Positions 34,170 through 43,793 of a stretch of DNA of 64,000 nt are shown piece by piece. The position numbers and the translations under genes were made by a program. How positions within the stretch are numbered: the stretch's first letter is position 1; every line of letters starts with the position of its first letter. The DNA is taken from NCBI GenBank assembly GCA_963519305.1, contig CAUQMS010000017.1, positions 1 to 64,000 on the forward strand. The letters are read 5' to 3'. Origin of the DNA: Ewingella sp963519305 (GTDB lineage Bacteria; Pseudomonadota; Gammaproteobacteria; Enterobacterales; Enterobacteriaceae). The notes under the pieces are model-generated. The model did no database searches and was not told where the DNA came from. It saw nothing but the letters and a program-made list of their open reading frames with translations.

Positions 34170-34718
34170 TCAGGCGTTCCAGCACCAGTGCCAGGGCTCA
34201 TAAATAAAGCCCCAGGGGTTACCGGGCGGGAAGGAGAGGGTAAAACCGAAACGTGCTGCGTTGAGGTTCAGCCAGCGGAATGCGTCGGTTTCACCAAAGA
34301 TGCCGGTGACTTCGTCGCAGCCGGGTGTATTGATATCGACCGCGCGGCCGGTGTGATGTTCGCTGCAACCCGGTGGCGCCAGTGAGGTGAAAATGGTTTC
34401 CGCAGCAATACCCGCCTGTTGTTTCAGGCGAATGAGTCCTGTCTGGTAATCGAGGCTGCGCCAGGCTGACACCAGCAGCAACGCCACACCCTCCTCAAGC
34501 GCGGCCTGTTTCATGTTCTGCCACGCGGTGGCGGCGGGCGTTATCAGGCGGTGATCTTTGCCGTTTTCATCGGTTTGCGCCACGACCAGCAGTGCCTCAT
34601 CTACATCATCGAAAAAGGGCAGGGTGCGGCCAGCAATGACCTGCGGATCAATGCTCAGTTCACGTAAAATCTGTTCTGTCTGATGCCGCAGGGCTGCCTG
34701 ATGCTGAGCTGAATTCAT
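34170..34718 (-). CDS. M15-family D-Ala-D-Ala carboxypeptidase or dipeptidase
   Basis: Zinc peptidase of 182 aa of the M15 (VanY/VanX) family. The motif S119-E-H121-H-T-G124-R-A126-V-D128 gives two metal ligands and EPWHW (E174, H177) gives the catalytic Glu and the third ligand; SAWRS supplies Arg. There is no signal peptide, so a cytoplasmic substrate such as D-amino-acid or cell-wall-derived peptides is likely. Its start overlaps the stop of the upstream peptidase C26 gene by 4 bases. Confidence 0.82.
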   Translation of the reverse strand: MNSAQHQAALRHQTEQILRELSIDPQVIAGRTLPFFDDVDEALLVVAQTDENGKDHRLITPAATAWQNMKQAALEEGVALLLVSAWRSLDYQTGLIRLKQQAGIAAETIFTSLAPPGCSEHHTGRAVDINTPGCDEVTGIFGETDAFRWLNLNAARFGFTLSFPPGNPWGFIYEPWHWCWNA

Positions 34719-35533
34719 TCGTCGCTATTACCTAAACGGTGCATCGCCTGTGCCATGGCCTGACCGCTGCTGCGCATGGTCTGCTGATAATGCGCGGCGG
34801 CGTTAACGAAGGCAGCGAGTAGTTGCTTATCCTGCTGATGTTGCAGGTATTCCGGATGCCATTGCACCCCGAGACAAAAGTCGTAACCTTCACATTCGAT
34901 CCCTTCGATCACACCATCCGGCGCGACGGCATTAATGCGGCAGCCTGCCCCGACGGTTTTGACGGCCTGATGGTGAGAGCTGTTGATCTCATAACGCGCG
35001 GTGTCTACGCAGCGGCTCAGGAGGGTGCCTGCAAAGATTTCCACCTCATGACGCGCACGCTTTTTGCCTCCGGCATTTTCCGTATCGGTGGTGGTGGTGT
35101 GTTCAAGAGCATCTGGCAGTGCATCGGGAATATGTTGATGCAGCGTACCACCGGTGAGTACCGCCAGCAGTTGCTGACCGCCACAGATGCCGAGCAGCGG
35201 CATATTACGGCGCAGTGCGCCCTGAACGATGGCGGTTTCAAATTCGGTGCGTGCGGGTTTCAGCCGGACCTGTTCGCTGGATTGCTGCTCATTGAACATT
35301 GCCGGGGGAACGTCAAAGGCACCACCGGTCACGACAATGGCGTCGCACAAAGAGAGATAATCATCGGCCAGTTCGCCGTGATGCGGTAACGCCAGCGGGA
35401 TCGCCCCGAGCTCCGCCAGACTGGTCATATAATTCTGACGTAATGCATACCATGGAAAATCGGCATACCCGCCTGCCTCTTCGCTATCCAGCGTGACGCC
35501 TATAACCGGCTTAGACTGAAAGTTTGCACTCAT
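34715..35533 (-). CDS. Class I glutamine amidotransferase / gamma-glutamyl hydrolase, PuuD-like (peptidase C26)
   Basis: Peptidase C26 protein of 272 aa. The nucleophile elbow GICGGQQLL places Cys at 117, and the catalytic His-Glu is in VQWHPEY. GVTLDSEEAGGYADFPWYALRQNYMTSL, and the INSSHHQAVKTVG stretch, are PuuD-like: these enzymes cut gamma-glutamyl bonds such as gamma-glutamyl-GABA. A GTG at 35548 would add 5 residues; neither start has a strong SD, so the exact start is uncertain. No other putrescine-pathway genes are near. Confidence 0.78.
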   Translation of the reverse strand: MSANFQSKPVIGVTLDSEEAGGYADFPWYALRQNYMTSLAELGAIPLALPHHGELADDYLSLCDAIVVTGGAFDVPPAMFNEQQSSEQVRLKPARTEFETAIVQGALRRNMPLLGICGGQQLLAVLTGGTLHQHIPDALPDALEHTTTTDTENAGGKKRARHEVEIFAGTLLSRCVDTARYEINSSHHQAVKTVGAGCRINAVAPDGVIEGIECEGYDFCLGVQWHPEYLQHQQDKQLLAAFVNAAAHYQQTMRSSGQAMAQAMHRLGNSDE

Positions 35534-36099
35534 AATGTTCTGCCGCACCCCGTCGTTAACCTAATGAGAAACAATAAGGAAAAACACTTTCTCTCAACAT
35601 ATCAATAGCTCGGGGATGGAACAATACAAATTATCAATGTAAGAACTATTCGGAATTTACCGCTGTAATAGGTTGTTTACGGCAGTTCACGCACCGCTTT
35701 ACAAGGCTCCCTCATCGTCGAAACATTGGCCAGAATATCATGCGTCACATTGCTGCCTGCCGCGATGGTGATGGTGTTGCAGTCGGTCAGGACGGCGTTG
35801 ACGTCAATCAAGATGTTGGGCTAGCTCACGGAACCTCATAAGAGTACTGAACCAAACAAGACCATTCCTTAGCGGACTTCATTACGTTGCCTGCTCTGGT
35901 GATAAATCCGTCACCCAACCCGGCACATTAACTGTTAGAATTCATCCAGCCAATAGACACATATGAACTCAATTGCTGACGTAATCTTTACGTTGTCCTA
36001 AAAACAGCCAGCGGTTATTTTCTGGATAATGATTCTGTCTGGTTGAAGGACCAAATTCAGCTGCTTTCTCCTTATTTTTACTGCGAAACCAATAAATTT
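35534..36099. other. intergenic region before the RND operon
   Basis: About 570 bases with no complete gene. It holds one minus-strand reading remnant (35677-35820) and AT-rich sequence. I could not place a convincing promoter for the RND operon. Confidence 0.5.
35677..35820 (-). pseudogene. possible 3' remnant of an unknown gene
   Basis: A minus-strand frame of 47 codons ends at TAA (35677-35679) and is bounded upstream by an in-frame TAG (35821-35823). It reads with protein-like composition (TITIAAGSNVTHDILANV, then EPCKAVRELP) but has no ATG start and no family I recognise. It may be the last part of a decayed gene, or chance. Confidence 0.3.
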
Positions 36100-37419
36100 A
36101 TGCTGCCAAATGCCTCTTCCCGCTCTAAACGCCGCACAAGATTGTGGTTTGTTATCGCTGTGATTATCGCGGCAATTCTGGTCTGGTATTTTGCCTTCCA
36201 CCACAGTTCAGCCACGACTGAGGCGAAGCGGGCAGGGCCCGGGCGTGGAGGAATGCGCGGCGGTATGCATGGCGCTGCTATGGCCGGTGCCGTGACGCCG
36301 GTGCAGGCGGGGAAAGCCGAACAAGCCGATGTGCCGGTGTACCTGCGTGCGCTGGGCACGGTCGTCGCCAATGCCACAGTGACGGTGACCAGCCGGGTCG
36401 ACGGCCAGCTGATGAAAGTCTATTTTACCGAGGGGCAGAAAGTGGAGCAGGGCCAGTTGCTGGCACAGATTGACCCACGCAGTTATCAGGCGACGCTTGA
36501 GCAGTATCAGGGCGATTTGGCGCAGAATCAGGCACTGGCGAAAAGCGCCGAGCTGACATTGGCCCGCTATAAAAAACTGTATGCGCAGGACTCTCTGGCG
36601 CGGCAGGATCTTGAAAGTCAGATGGCGACGGCCGGTCAGTACGCCGGTGCGGTGAAAGCCGACCAGGCGCAGATTGCTGCTGCGAAGCTTAATCTGGAAT
36701 TCGCCAAAATTACCGCCCCGGTCAGTGGCCACGTCGGCCTGCGTCTGGTCGATCCGGGCAATATGGTCAGCAGCAGCGACACCACCGGCATTGTCACCAT
36801 TACCCAAACGCAGCCCATTGCCGTCACGTTCAGCGTGCCGCAGAGCAATCTGCAAACGCTGCTTAAATCCCTGCGCGGCGGCCAGCAGCTGCCCACCACG
36901 GCGTTTGATCAGGACGGCAGTGACGTACTGGCTCAGGGCAAACTGCAATTTATCAGTAACGAGATCGACACCAGTACCGGCAGTATTAAGCTCAAAGCGC
37001 TGTTTGATAATCAGGATGAGAAGCTCTATCCGAACCAGTTTGTGAATGCCCGCTTACAGGTGGGAACGCTGGAGAAAGCCACCGTGATCCCGGCAGCGGC
37101 GTTGCAGCTGAGCGCCACCGGCGATTTTGTCTACGTGGTGAAGGCGGATAACACTGTCGAGCGCCGCCAGGTGAAATCCGGCCCGCCGTTCGGCGATGAT
37201 AAAGTCGCTGTGCTGACCGGCATTGAACCGGGCGAACAGGTGATCACCACCGGCATTGACCGTCTTAACAACGGCAGCAAAGTGCAGATTGTCTCCGCCA
37301 CCGGTGCGGCGGGTGAGGCGGATGCCAGTACCAGTAAGGTCTCCGGCAGCTCTAAGCATCGCGCCGAACAGGGCGGTGTGGATAAGGCCACCACCGGTAA
37401 AGACAGCGAGTCGAAATGA
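36100..37419 (+). CDS. mdtA: RND efflux periplasmic adaptor, MdtA/MuxA family
   Basis: Membrane-fusion protein of 439 aa. An N-terminal membrane anchor (about residues 14-31, WFVIAVIIAAILVWYF) is followed by a linker rich in Gly/Arg/Met and lipoyl/hairpin/barrel domains: TVTSRVDGQLMKVYFTEGQKVEQGQLLAQIDP and LEFAKITAPVSGHVGLRLVDPGN match MdtA. The ATG at 36100 is preferred over a TTG at 36043, which adds 19 residues before the anchor; neither has a good SD. It overlaps the first pump gene by 4 bases. Confidence 0.9.
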   Translation: MLPNASSRSKRRTRLWFVIAVIIAAILVWYFAFHHSSATTEAKRAGPGRGGMRGGMHGAAMAGAVTPVQAGKAEQADVPVYLRALGTVVANATVTVTSRVDGQLMKVYFTEGQKVEQGQLLAQIDPRSYQATLEQYQGDLAQNQALAKSAELTLARYKKLYAQDSLARQDLESQMATAGQYAGAVKADQAQIAAAKLNLEFAKITAPVSGHVGLRLVDPGNMVSSSDTTGIVTITQTQPIAVTFSVPQSNLQTLLKSLRGGQQLPTTAFDQDGSDVLAQGKLQFISNEIDTSTGSIKLKALFDNQDEKLYPNQFVNARLQVGTLEKATVIPAAALQLSATGDFVYVVKADNTVERRQVKSGPPFGDDKVAVLTGIEPGEQVITTGIDRLNNGSKVQIVSATGAAGEADASTSKVSGSSKHRAEQGGVDKATTGKDSESK

Positions 37420-40400
37420 ATCCTTCACGCCTCTTTATCCAAAGGCCGGTTGCCACCATTCTGCTGATGGTCGCGGTGCTGCTGTCGGGCACTTTTGCCT
37501 ACAACATGCTTTCGACCTCGGCGCTCCCGCAGGTGGATTACCCAACTATTCAGGTGACCACGCTTTATCCTGGTGCCAGCCCGGACGTCATGGCGTCCGG
37601 TATTACCGCGCCACTGGAGCGCCAGCTGGGCCAGATGGCGGGCCTGAGCCAGATGTACTCCACCAGCGCCAGCGGTTCATCGATCATTACCCTGAAATTC
37701 TCTCTGGATTTGTCGCTCGACGTTGCCGAGCAGGAAGTGCAGGCCGCCATTAACGCCGCCGACAGCCTGCTGCCCAAAGATCTGCCCAACCCGCCGACCT
37801 ACAAAAAGGTCAATCCGGCCGACAGCGCCGTGCTGACGCTGGCCGTGACCTCCGAGTCGCTGCCGCTGACCAAAGTGCAGGATCTGGTGAACACCCGTGT
37901 GGCGCTGAAACTGTCGCAGATCTCCGGCGTCGGTATGGTGACGCTGGCGGGCGGCAATCAGCCTGCCATTCGCGTGCAGGTTAACCCGCGCGCGCTGGCG
38001 GCCCACAGCCTCACGCTGGAAGATATCAACACGCTGATTGGTAACAGTAACGTCAACGGCTCAAAAGGGGGCTTCGACGGCAAACACCATTCGATCACTA
38101 TCGATGCCAACGATCAGCTGCGCACCGCCGCGGAGTACGGCAATCTGATTGTCACCTATCAGAACGGGGCGGCGCTGCGCTTGCGCGACATCGCCACGCT
38201 TTCCGAAGCACCGGAAAACCAGTTCCTGTCGGCCTGGGCCAATAAACAACCGGCGATCATCATCAGCGTGCAGCGCCAGCCGGGGGCCAATGTCATTTCG
38301 GTGGTGGACGCCATCAAGCAGCAGTTGCCAAAATTGCAGGAAGCCTTGCCGGATTCAGTTAAAGTCACCATTTTATCCGACCGTACCCAAACCATCCGCG
38401 CCTCCATCAGCGACGTACAGTTTGAGCTGATGCTGTCGATTGCACTGGTGGTGATGGTCACTTTCCTGTTTCTGCGTAACGTTGCAGCGACCTTAATTCC
38501 CAGCGTTGCGGTCCCGCTTTCTCTGGTCGGCACGTTCGGCGTGATGTACCTGTGCGGGTTCAGCCTCAACAACCTGTCGCTCATGGCGCTGACCGTCGCC
38601 ACCGGTTTTGTTATCGATGACGCCATCGTGGTGGTGGAGAACATTACCCGCAGGCTGGAAGAGGGAGAAACGCCGATGCAGGCGGCGCTGAAAGGCTCAG
38701 CGCAGATCGGTTTTACCATCATCTCCCTGACGTTTTCACTGATCGCCGTGCTGATCCCGCTGCTGTTTATGGGGGACGTGGTCGGGCGGTTATTTCGCGA
38801 ATTTGCCATCACGCTGGCAGTGTCGATTCTTGTGTCGATGGTGGTTTCGCTGACCCTGACGCCGATGCTGTGCGCCTATTTGCTGCGCCATATTCCCGAA
38901 GATAAACAGAGCCGCTTCTACCGCAAGGGCGGGCAGCTGTTCGACAAGCTGATCGCCGGTTACGACCGGATGCTGATTGTGGTGCTCAACCATCAGCGTC
39001 TGACCTTGCTGGTGGCTGCCGCCACGCTGGTATTTACCGCGCTGCTCTATGTGATTGTGCCGAAGGGCTTCTTCCCGTCGCAAGATACCGGGATGATTCA
39101 GGGCATTACGCAGGCGTCACAGGATGTTTCCTTCGGGGAGATGGGCCGCCGTCAGCAGATGCTCACTGCCGCTATTTTGCAGGATCCGGCGGTGGACAGC
39201 GTCTCATCGACTATCGGTGTCGATGGCAACAACACCAGCCTGAACAGCGGCCGTTTGCAGATTAACCTCAAACCCTTTGGTCAGCGTGACGAACGCGCAC
39301 CGGCCATTATTGCCCGCCTTAAACAGGAAACGGCCTCTGTGCCAGGCATTGAGCTCTACATGCAGGCTTCGCAGGATCTGACGGTGGATGATCAGGTTAC
39401 GCCGAGCCAGTACCAGTTCACGCTCGATGATGCGGACAGCGAAAATCTGGTTACCTGGACGCCAAAACTGATTGATAAACTCAGTCAGGAGCCGGAATTC
39501 AGCGACGTAGTCAGCAATCTGCAAAATCAGGGGCAAGTGGCTTATGTTGAGCTGGACCGCGATGCCGCTGCGCGCTTTGGTATCACCGCCGCAGATGTGG
39601 ATACTGCGCTGTATAACGCTTTCGGTCAGCGGCTGGTTTCCACCATTTTCACCCAATCGAACCAGTACCGCGTGGTACTTGAAGTTGCGCCGCAGTTCCA
39701 GCAATCTCCGGCCTCGTTTGAAGATATCTATCTGGCGACCAGCAACACCAGCTCCTCTTCGACGTCAGATGCCAACAGCACCTCGACCACCAGTGCGTCC
39801 GGTTCAACCACCAGTACGTCAGGTAGCGGCACGTCCACGACGTCCACCACCTCGACGGCGGGCATGGTCAGGCTGACATCGATTGCCAAAATTCATATGC
39901 GCACCGGCGCACTGTTACAGGCCCGGCTGAATCAGTTCCCGGCGGTCACCGTCTCCTTCAACCTGAAAGACGGCCACTCGCTGGAGCAGGCACAGGCAGC
40001 CATCAAACAAACCGTCGCCGACTTGTCTGTGCCGGACAGCATTACGCTGCGCTATCAGGGGGCGGCCTCCTCCTTTGAAAGCGCCACCGGCAACACGCTG
40101 TGGCTGATCCTCGCCGCGCTGCTCACCATGTACGTGGTGCTCGGTATTTTGTACGAGAGCTTTATTCACCCGGTGACTATTCTCTCGACGCTGCCGTCAG
40201 CAGCGGTCGGGGCGCTGCTGTCACTGCTGTTTGCCAATACGGAATTCAGCCTGATTGCGCTGATCGGGGTGATCCTGTTGATCGGTATCGTCAAGAAGAA
40301 CGCCATCATGATGATCGACTTTGCGCTGGAGGCTGAAAATAAGCACGGCATGTCGCCGCGTGATGCGATCCATCAGGCCTGCCTGCTGCGTTTCCGGCCG

Positions 40401-40664
40401 ATTCTGATGACAACCATGGCGGCGTTGCTCGGTGCATTGCCGCTGATGCTGGCGAGCGGATCCGGCGCGGAACTGCGCCAGCCGCTCGGTCTGGTGATCG
40501 TTGGCGGGCTGATCTTCAGCCAGCTGTTGACACTCTTCTCCACGCCGGTGATTTACCTGATGTTTGACCGCCTTGCGACCCGCTGGAACCCACGTCAGAG
40601 AAGAAAGCGTGCACTGCTGGAGGAAAAACAGCAGAACACCCAACATCCGGCCGGTGATAGATAG
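37416..40664 (+). CDS. mdtB: RND efflux pump subunit, MdtB/MuxB family
   Basis: Inner-membrane proton-driven RND pump of 1082 aa, with 12 predicted membrane segments and two large periplasmic loops. GFVIDDAIVVVENI (TM4) carries the proton-relay Asp pair, and KKNAIMMIDFALEAE the TM10 Lys region. MdtB and MdtC work as a heteromultimer. It is about 40 residues longer than MdtB because of a 41-residue Ser/Thr/Gly-rich tract (codons 39741-39863), where E. coli has a short loop. It begins 4 bases before the mdtA-like stop. Confidence 0.93.
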   Translation: MNPSRLFIQRPVATILLMVAVLLSGTFAYNMLSTSALPQVDYPTIQVTTLYPGASPDVMASGITAPLERQLGQMAGLSQMYSTSASGSSIITLKFSLDLSLDVAEQEVQAAINAADSLLPKDLPNPPTYKKVNPADSAVLTLAVTSESLPLTKVQDLVNTRVALKLSQISGVGMVTLAGGNQPAIRVQVNPRALAAHSLTLEDINTLIGNSNVNGSKGGFDGKHHSITIDANDQLRTAAEYGNLIVTYQNGAALRLRDIATLSEAPENQFLSAWANKQPAIIISVQRQPGANVISVVDAIKQQLPKLQEALPDSVKVTILSDRTQTIRASISDVQFELMLSIALVVMVTFLFLRNVAATLIPSVAVPLSLVGTFGVMYLCGFSLNNLSLMALTVATGFVIDDAIVVVENITRRLEEGETPMQAALKGSAQIGFTIISLTFSLIAVLIPLLFMGDVVGRLFREFAITLAVSILVSMVVSLTLTPMLCAYLLRHIPEDKQSRFYRKGGQLFDKLIAGYDRMLIVVLNHQRLTLLVAAATLVFTALLYVIVPKGFFPSQDTGMIQGITQASQDVSFGEMGRRQQMLTAAILQDPAVDSVSSTIGVDGNNTSLNSGRLQINLKPFGQRDERAPAIIARLKQETASVPGIELYMQASQDLTVDDQVTPSQYQFTLDDADSENLVTWTPKLIDKLSQEPEFSDVVSNLQNQGQVAYVELDRDAAARFGITAADVDTALYNAFGQRLVSTIFTQSNQYRVVLEVAPQFQQSPASFEDIYLATSNTSSSSTSDANSTSTTSASGSTTSTSGSGTSTTSTTSTAGMVRLTSIAKIHMRTGALLQARLNQFPAVTVSFNLKDGHSLEQAQAAIKQTVADLSVPDSITLRYQGAASSFESATGNTLWLILAALLTMYVVLGILYESFIHPVTILSTLPSAAVGALLSLLFANTEFSLIALIGVILLIGIVKKNAIMMIDFALEAENKHGMSPRDAIHQACLLRFRPILMTTMAALLGALPLMLASGSGAELRQPLGLVIVGGLIFSQLLTLFSTPVIYLMFDRLATRWNPRQRRKRALLEEKQQNTQHPAGDR
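39741..39863 (+). repeat. Ser/Thr-rich low-complexity insertion inside the mdtB-like gene
   Basis: 41 codons made almost only of Ser, Thr, Gly, Ala, Asn and Asp lie in the second periplasmic loop, just before MVRLTSIAKI. The frame is kept. The DNA is a run of AGC/TCC/ACC/TCG-type codons, so slippage or GC-rich microsatellite growth is plausible. Confidence 0.9.
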
Positions 40665-43600
40665 ATGAGCATCTCGCGCTTTTTCATCTTCCGTCCGGTA
40701 GCGACGCTGCTGCTGACCGGCGCCATTGTGCTGCTGGGGCTGCTAGGTTACCGCCTGCTGCCGGTGGCACCGCTGCCGCAGTTGGATTTCCCGGTTATTG
40801 TCGTCAGCGCCAGTCTGCCGGGTGCCAGCCCGGAAACGATGGCCGCGACCGTGGCGACGCCGCTTGAGCGTGCGCTGGGGCAGATTGCGGGCGTCAGCGA
40901 AATGACCTCCAGCAGTTCGCAGGGCAGCACCAACGTGGTGTTACAGTTCGATCTTGATCGCGAGATCAACGGCGCGGCGCGTGATGTGCAGGCGGCGATC
41001 AACGCCTCGCGGGCCCTGTTGCCCAGCAGTATGCCGTCGTTGCCAACTTACCGGAAAGTGAACCCGTCCGACTCGCCGATCATCATGCTGTCGCTGACCT
41101 CCAAAACTCGCAGCAAAGGTGAGTTGTACGACATCGCCTCCAGCCAGCTGCAACAGAAAATCGCTCAGGTGAACGGTGTGGGTCAGGTATCTTTGGTCGG
41201 CTCGGCGCTGCCGGGTGTTCGTATCGATCTGCGCCCCGAAGCCATCAGCCATTATGGCATTTCGCTCGACACCATCCGCGCCGCCATTGCCAACAGCACC
41301 ACCAATCTGCCGAAGGGCGTTTTGCAAGGCTCTGGCCAGTCGTGGATGATTGAGGGCAACGGCCAGCAAAGCACAGCGGCGCAGTACAAAACGCTGATTG
41401 TGACGTATATCAACGGCTCGGCTATCCGTCTGAGTGATATCGCCAACGTCTATGATTCGGTAGAAGATAAATACAATATTGGTTACTACAACAGTACGCC
41501 GTCGGTGATGCTGGGCGTCACGCGTCAGGCGGGCGCCAATATCCTGGAGACCATTCAGGCGATTAAAAGCGCCCTGCCGCAGATGGAAGAGAGTCTGCCG
41601 GGAGACGTAGAGTTACATATTGCGCTGGACCGCTCGGGGACCATTTCCGGCTCGCTGCGCGCCACCGAAGTGACCCTGCTGGAAGCAACTTTTCTGGTGA
41701 TCATTGTGGTGTTTGTTTTCCTGCGTAATTTGCAGGCGGTGATCATTCCGGCGCTGGCGTTACCGGTTTCACTGATCGGGACCTGCTCGGTGATGTATCT
41801 GCTGGGTTACAGTCTGGATAATCTGTCACTGATGGCGCTGATTATTGCCACCGGTTTTGTGGTCGATGACGCCATTGTCGTCCTGGAAAATATTACCCGG
41901 CATATTGAAGAGGGGATGGGGCCGGTGCGCGCCGCCATCAAAGGGTCGCAGGAAGTCAGCTTTACCGTGCTGTCGATGACGCTCTCGCTGGTGGCGGTGT
42001 TTATTCCGCTGCTGCTGATGGGCGGGATCCTCGGGCGCCTGTTCCGTGAATTTGCCGTGACGCTGACCATTTCACTGATCATCTCTATGCTGGTGTCGCT
42101 CAGCCTGACGCCAATGCTTTGCGCCCGCTTTCTGCGCCGCAAACCGGCGGTGGAAAAACGTCAGCCGCGCATTTACCGCATTATTGAGCGGGCGCTCAAC
42201 CGCCTGCTGGCCGGTTATGCCGCCGCGCTCGGCTGGGTGATGCGCCATCAGTTGATCACGCTGTTCGGTCTGCTGCTGACTATCATGCTTAACTTCTATC
42301 TCTATACCGTGGTCGAAAAGGGCTTCTTCCCCAATCAGGATACCGGCATGTTGATGGGCATGATGCGTGCCGACCAGAACACCTCCTTCCAGTCGATCCA
42401 GCCTAAGGTACTGGAATACAGTAAAATTATTCAAAACGATCCGGCCGTTGATGCAGTAATGAGTTCAGCGGGCAGCGGTGGTTTTGGCTCACGCAATACT
42501 GCCACGTTCTTTGTGCGGCTGAAAGATTACAAAGAGCGCAGCGCAAACGCCAATGAAGTGGCTAACCGCCTGATGGCGGAAACCAGCAAGCTGGCCGGAG
42601 CGCAGCTGTTCCTGATGGCCGCGCAGGATTTACGCGTCGGTGCACGCAGTGCTAATGCGCAATACCAATACAGCTTGCAGGCCGATGATCTGTCGCTGCT
42701 GCGCGAATGGGGGCCAAAAGTCAAAGCCGCGCTGGAAAAAATCCCGCAGCTGACCGGCGTCGATACCGATTCGCAAACCGGCGGGCAGGAGGTGTTGCTG
42801 ACCATTGACCGCGACAAGGCGTCGCGCCTTGGGGTCAACGTTCAGATGATCGACACGCTGCTCAATAACGCCTTCAGCCAGCGGCAGATCGCCACCATCT
42901 ACAAAACGCTGAACCAGTATCACGTGGTGATGAATCTGACGGATGATTACACCAGCAACCCTGACGTGCTCAATCAGCTGTATGTGATAACGGATTCCGG
43001 CGCTCAGGTGCCGCTGTCAGCCTTCACGACCTTCAGCGGGGCCAATGCGCCCCTGTCGGTGGCGCATCAGGGGCAGTCCGCGACCACAACGCTGGCCTTC
43101 AATCTGGCCGATGGCGTGGCGCTCGGCGACGCACAGGGTCTGATTAAAACGGCGATGGCACAAATTGGCCTGCCGGACACCATTCAGGCCGGATTCGCCG
43201 GTACCGCGCAGGCGTTTGACTCCTCAGTCAGCATGATGCCGTGGTTGATCCTCGCCGCGCTGGCAGCGGTCTATATCGTGCTCGGCATGTTGTATGAAAG
43301 CTATATTCACCCGCTGACCATTCTCTCGACGCTGCCTTCGGCGGGCCTTGGTGCGCTGCTGCTGATGTTGCTGACCAATACCCAGCTGACGGTGATTGCG
43401 CTGATCGGGATTTTGCTGTTGATCGGCATCGTGAAGAAGAATGCGATCATGATGATCGACTTTGCGCTCGACGCCGAACGCCGTCTCGGGCTTTCACCGC
43501 AGCAGGCGATCACTCAGGCCTGCCTGATGCGTTTTCGCCCGATCCTGATGACCACGCTGGCCGCCTTCTTTGGTGCGCTGCCGCTGGCGCTTGGCAGCGG

Positions 43601-43793
43601 CGGTGATGCCGATCTGCGCAGCCCGCTGGGGCTGGCGATCGCCGGCGGGCTGGCGCTCAGCCAGATCCTGACCTTATTCACCACGCCGGTGGTCTATCTG
43701 TATATGGACCGTTCGAGCCGCGCGACGCGCCGTTTATGGCATCGCCTGCGGCCGCACCATGCGCCATCGCCGGAGACCGGTTCACATGACTAA
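40665..43793 (+). CDS. mdtC: RND efflux pump subunit, MdtC/MuxC family
   Basis: RND pump of 1042 aa, standard length, starting 1 base after the mdtB-like stop codon. GFVVDDAIVVLENITR (TM4) and KKNAIMMIDFALDAE (TM10 region) are intact; the loop that carries the Ser/Thr tract in its partner is of normal length here. It partners the preceding pump in one complex. Confidence 0.94.
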   Translation: MSISRFFIFRPVATLLLTGAIVLLGLLGYRLLPVAPLPQLDFPVIVVSASLPGASPETMAATVATPLERALGQIAGVSEMTSSSSQGSTNVVLQFDLDREINGAARDVQAAINASRALLPSSMPSLPTYRKVNPSDSPIIMLSLTSKTRSKGELYDIASSQLQQKIAQVNGVGQVSLVGSALPGVRIDLRPEAISHYGISLDTIRAAIANSTTNLPKGVLQGSGQSWMIEGNGQQSTAAQYKTLIVTYINGSAIRLSDIANVYDSVEDKYNIGYYNSTPSVMLGVTRQAGANILETIQAIKSALPQMEESLPGDVELHIALDRSGTISGSLRATEVTLLEATFLVIIVVFVFLRNLQAVIIPALALPVSLIGTCSVMYLLGYSLDNLSLMALIIATGFVVDDAIVVLENITRHIEEGMGPVRAAIKGSQEVSFTVLSMTLSLVAVFIPLLLMGGILGRLFREFAVTLTISLIISMLVSLSLTPMLCARFLRRKPAVEKRQPRIYRIIERALNRLLAGYAAALGWVMRHQLITLFGLLLTIMLNFYLYTVVEKGFFPNQDTGMLMGMMRADQNTSFQSIQPKVLEYSKIIQNDPAVDAVMSSAGSGGFGSRNTATFFVRLKDYKERSANANEVANRLMAETSKLAGAQLFLMAAQDLRVGARSANAQYQYSLQADDLSLLREWGPKVKAALEKIPQLTGVDTDSQTGGQEVLLTIDRDKASRLGVNVQMIDTLLNNAFSQRQIATIYKTLNQYHVVMNLTDDYTSNPDVLNQLYVITDSGAQVPLSAFTTFSGANAPLSVAHQGQSATTTLAFNLADGVALGDAQGLIKTAMAQIGLPDTIQAGFAGTAQAFDSSVSMMPWLILAALAAVYIVLGMLYESYIHPLTILSTLPSAGLGALLLMLLTNTQLTVIALIGILLLIGIVKKNAIMMIDFALDAERRLGLSPQQAITQACLMRFRPILMTTLAAFFGALPLALGSGGDADLRSPLGLAIAGGLALSQILTLFTTPVVYLYMDRSSRATRRLWHRLRPHHAPSPETGSHD

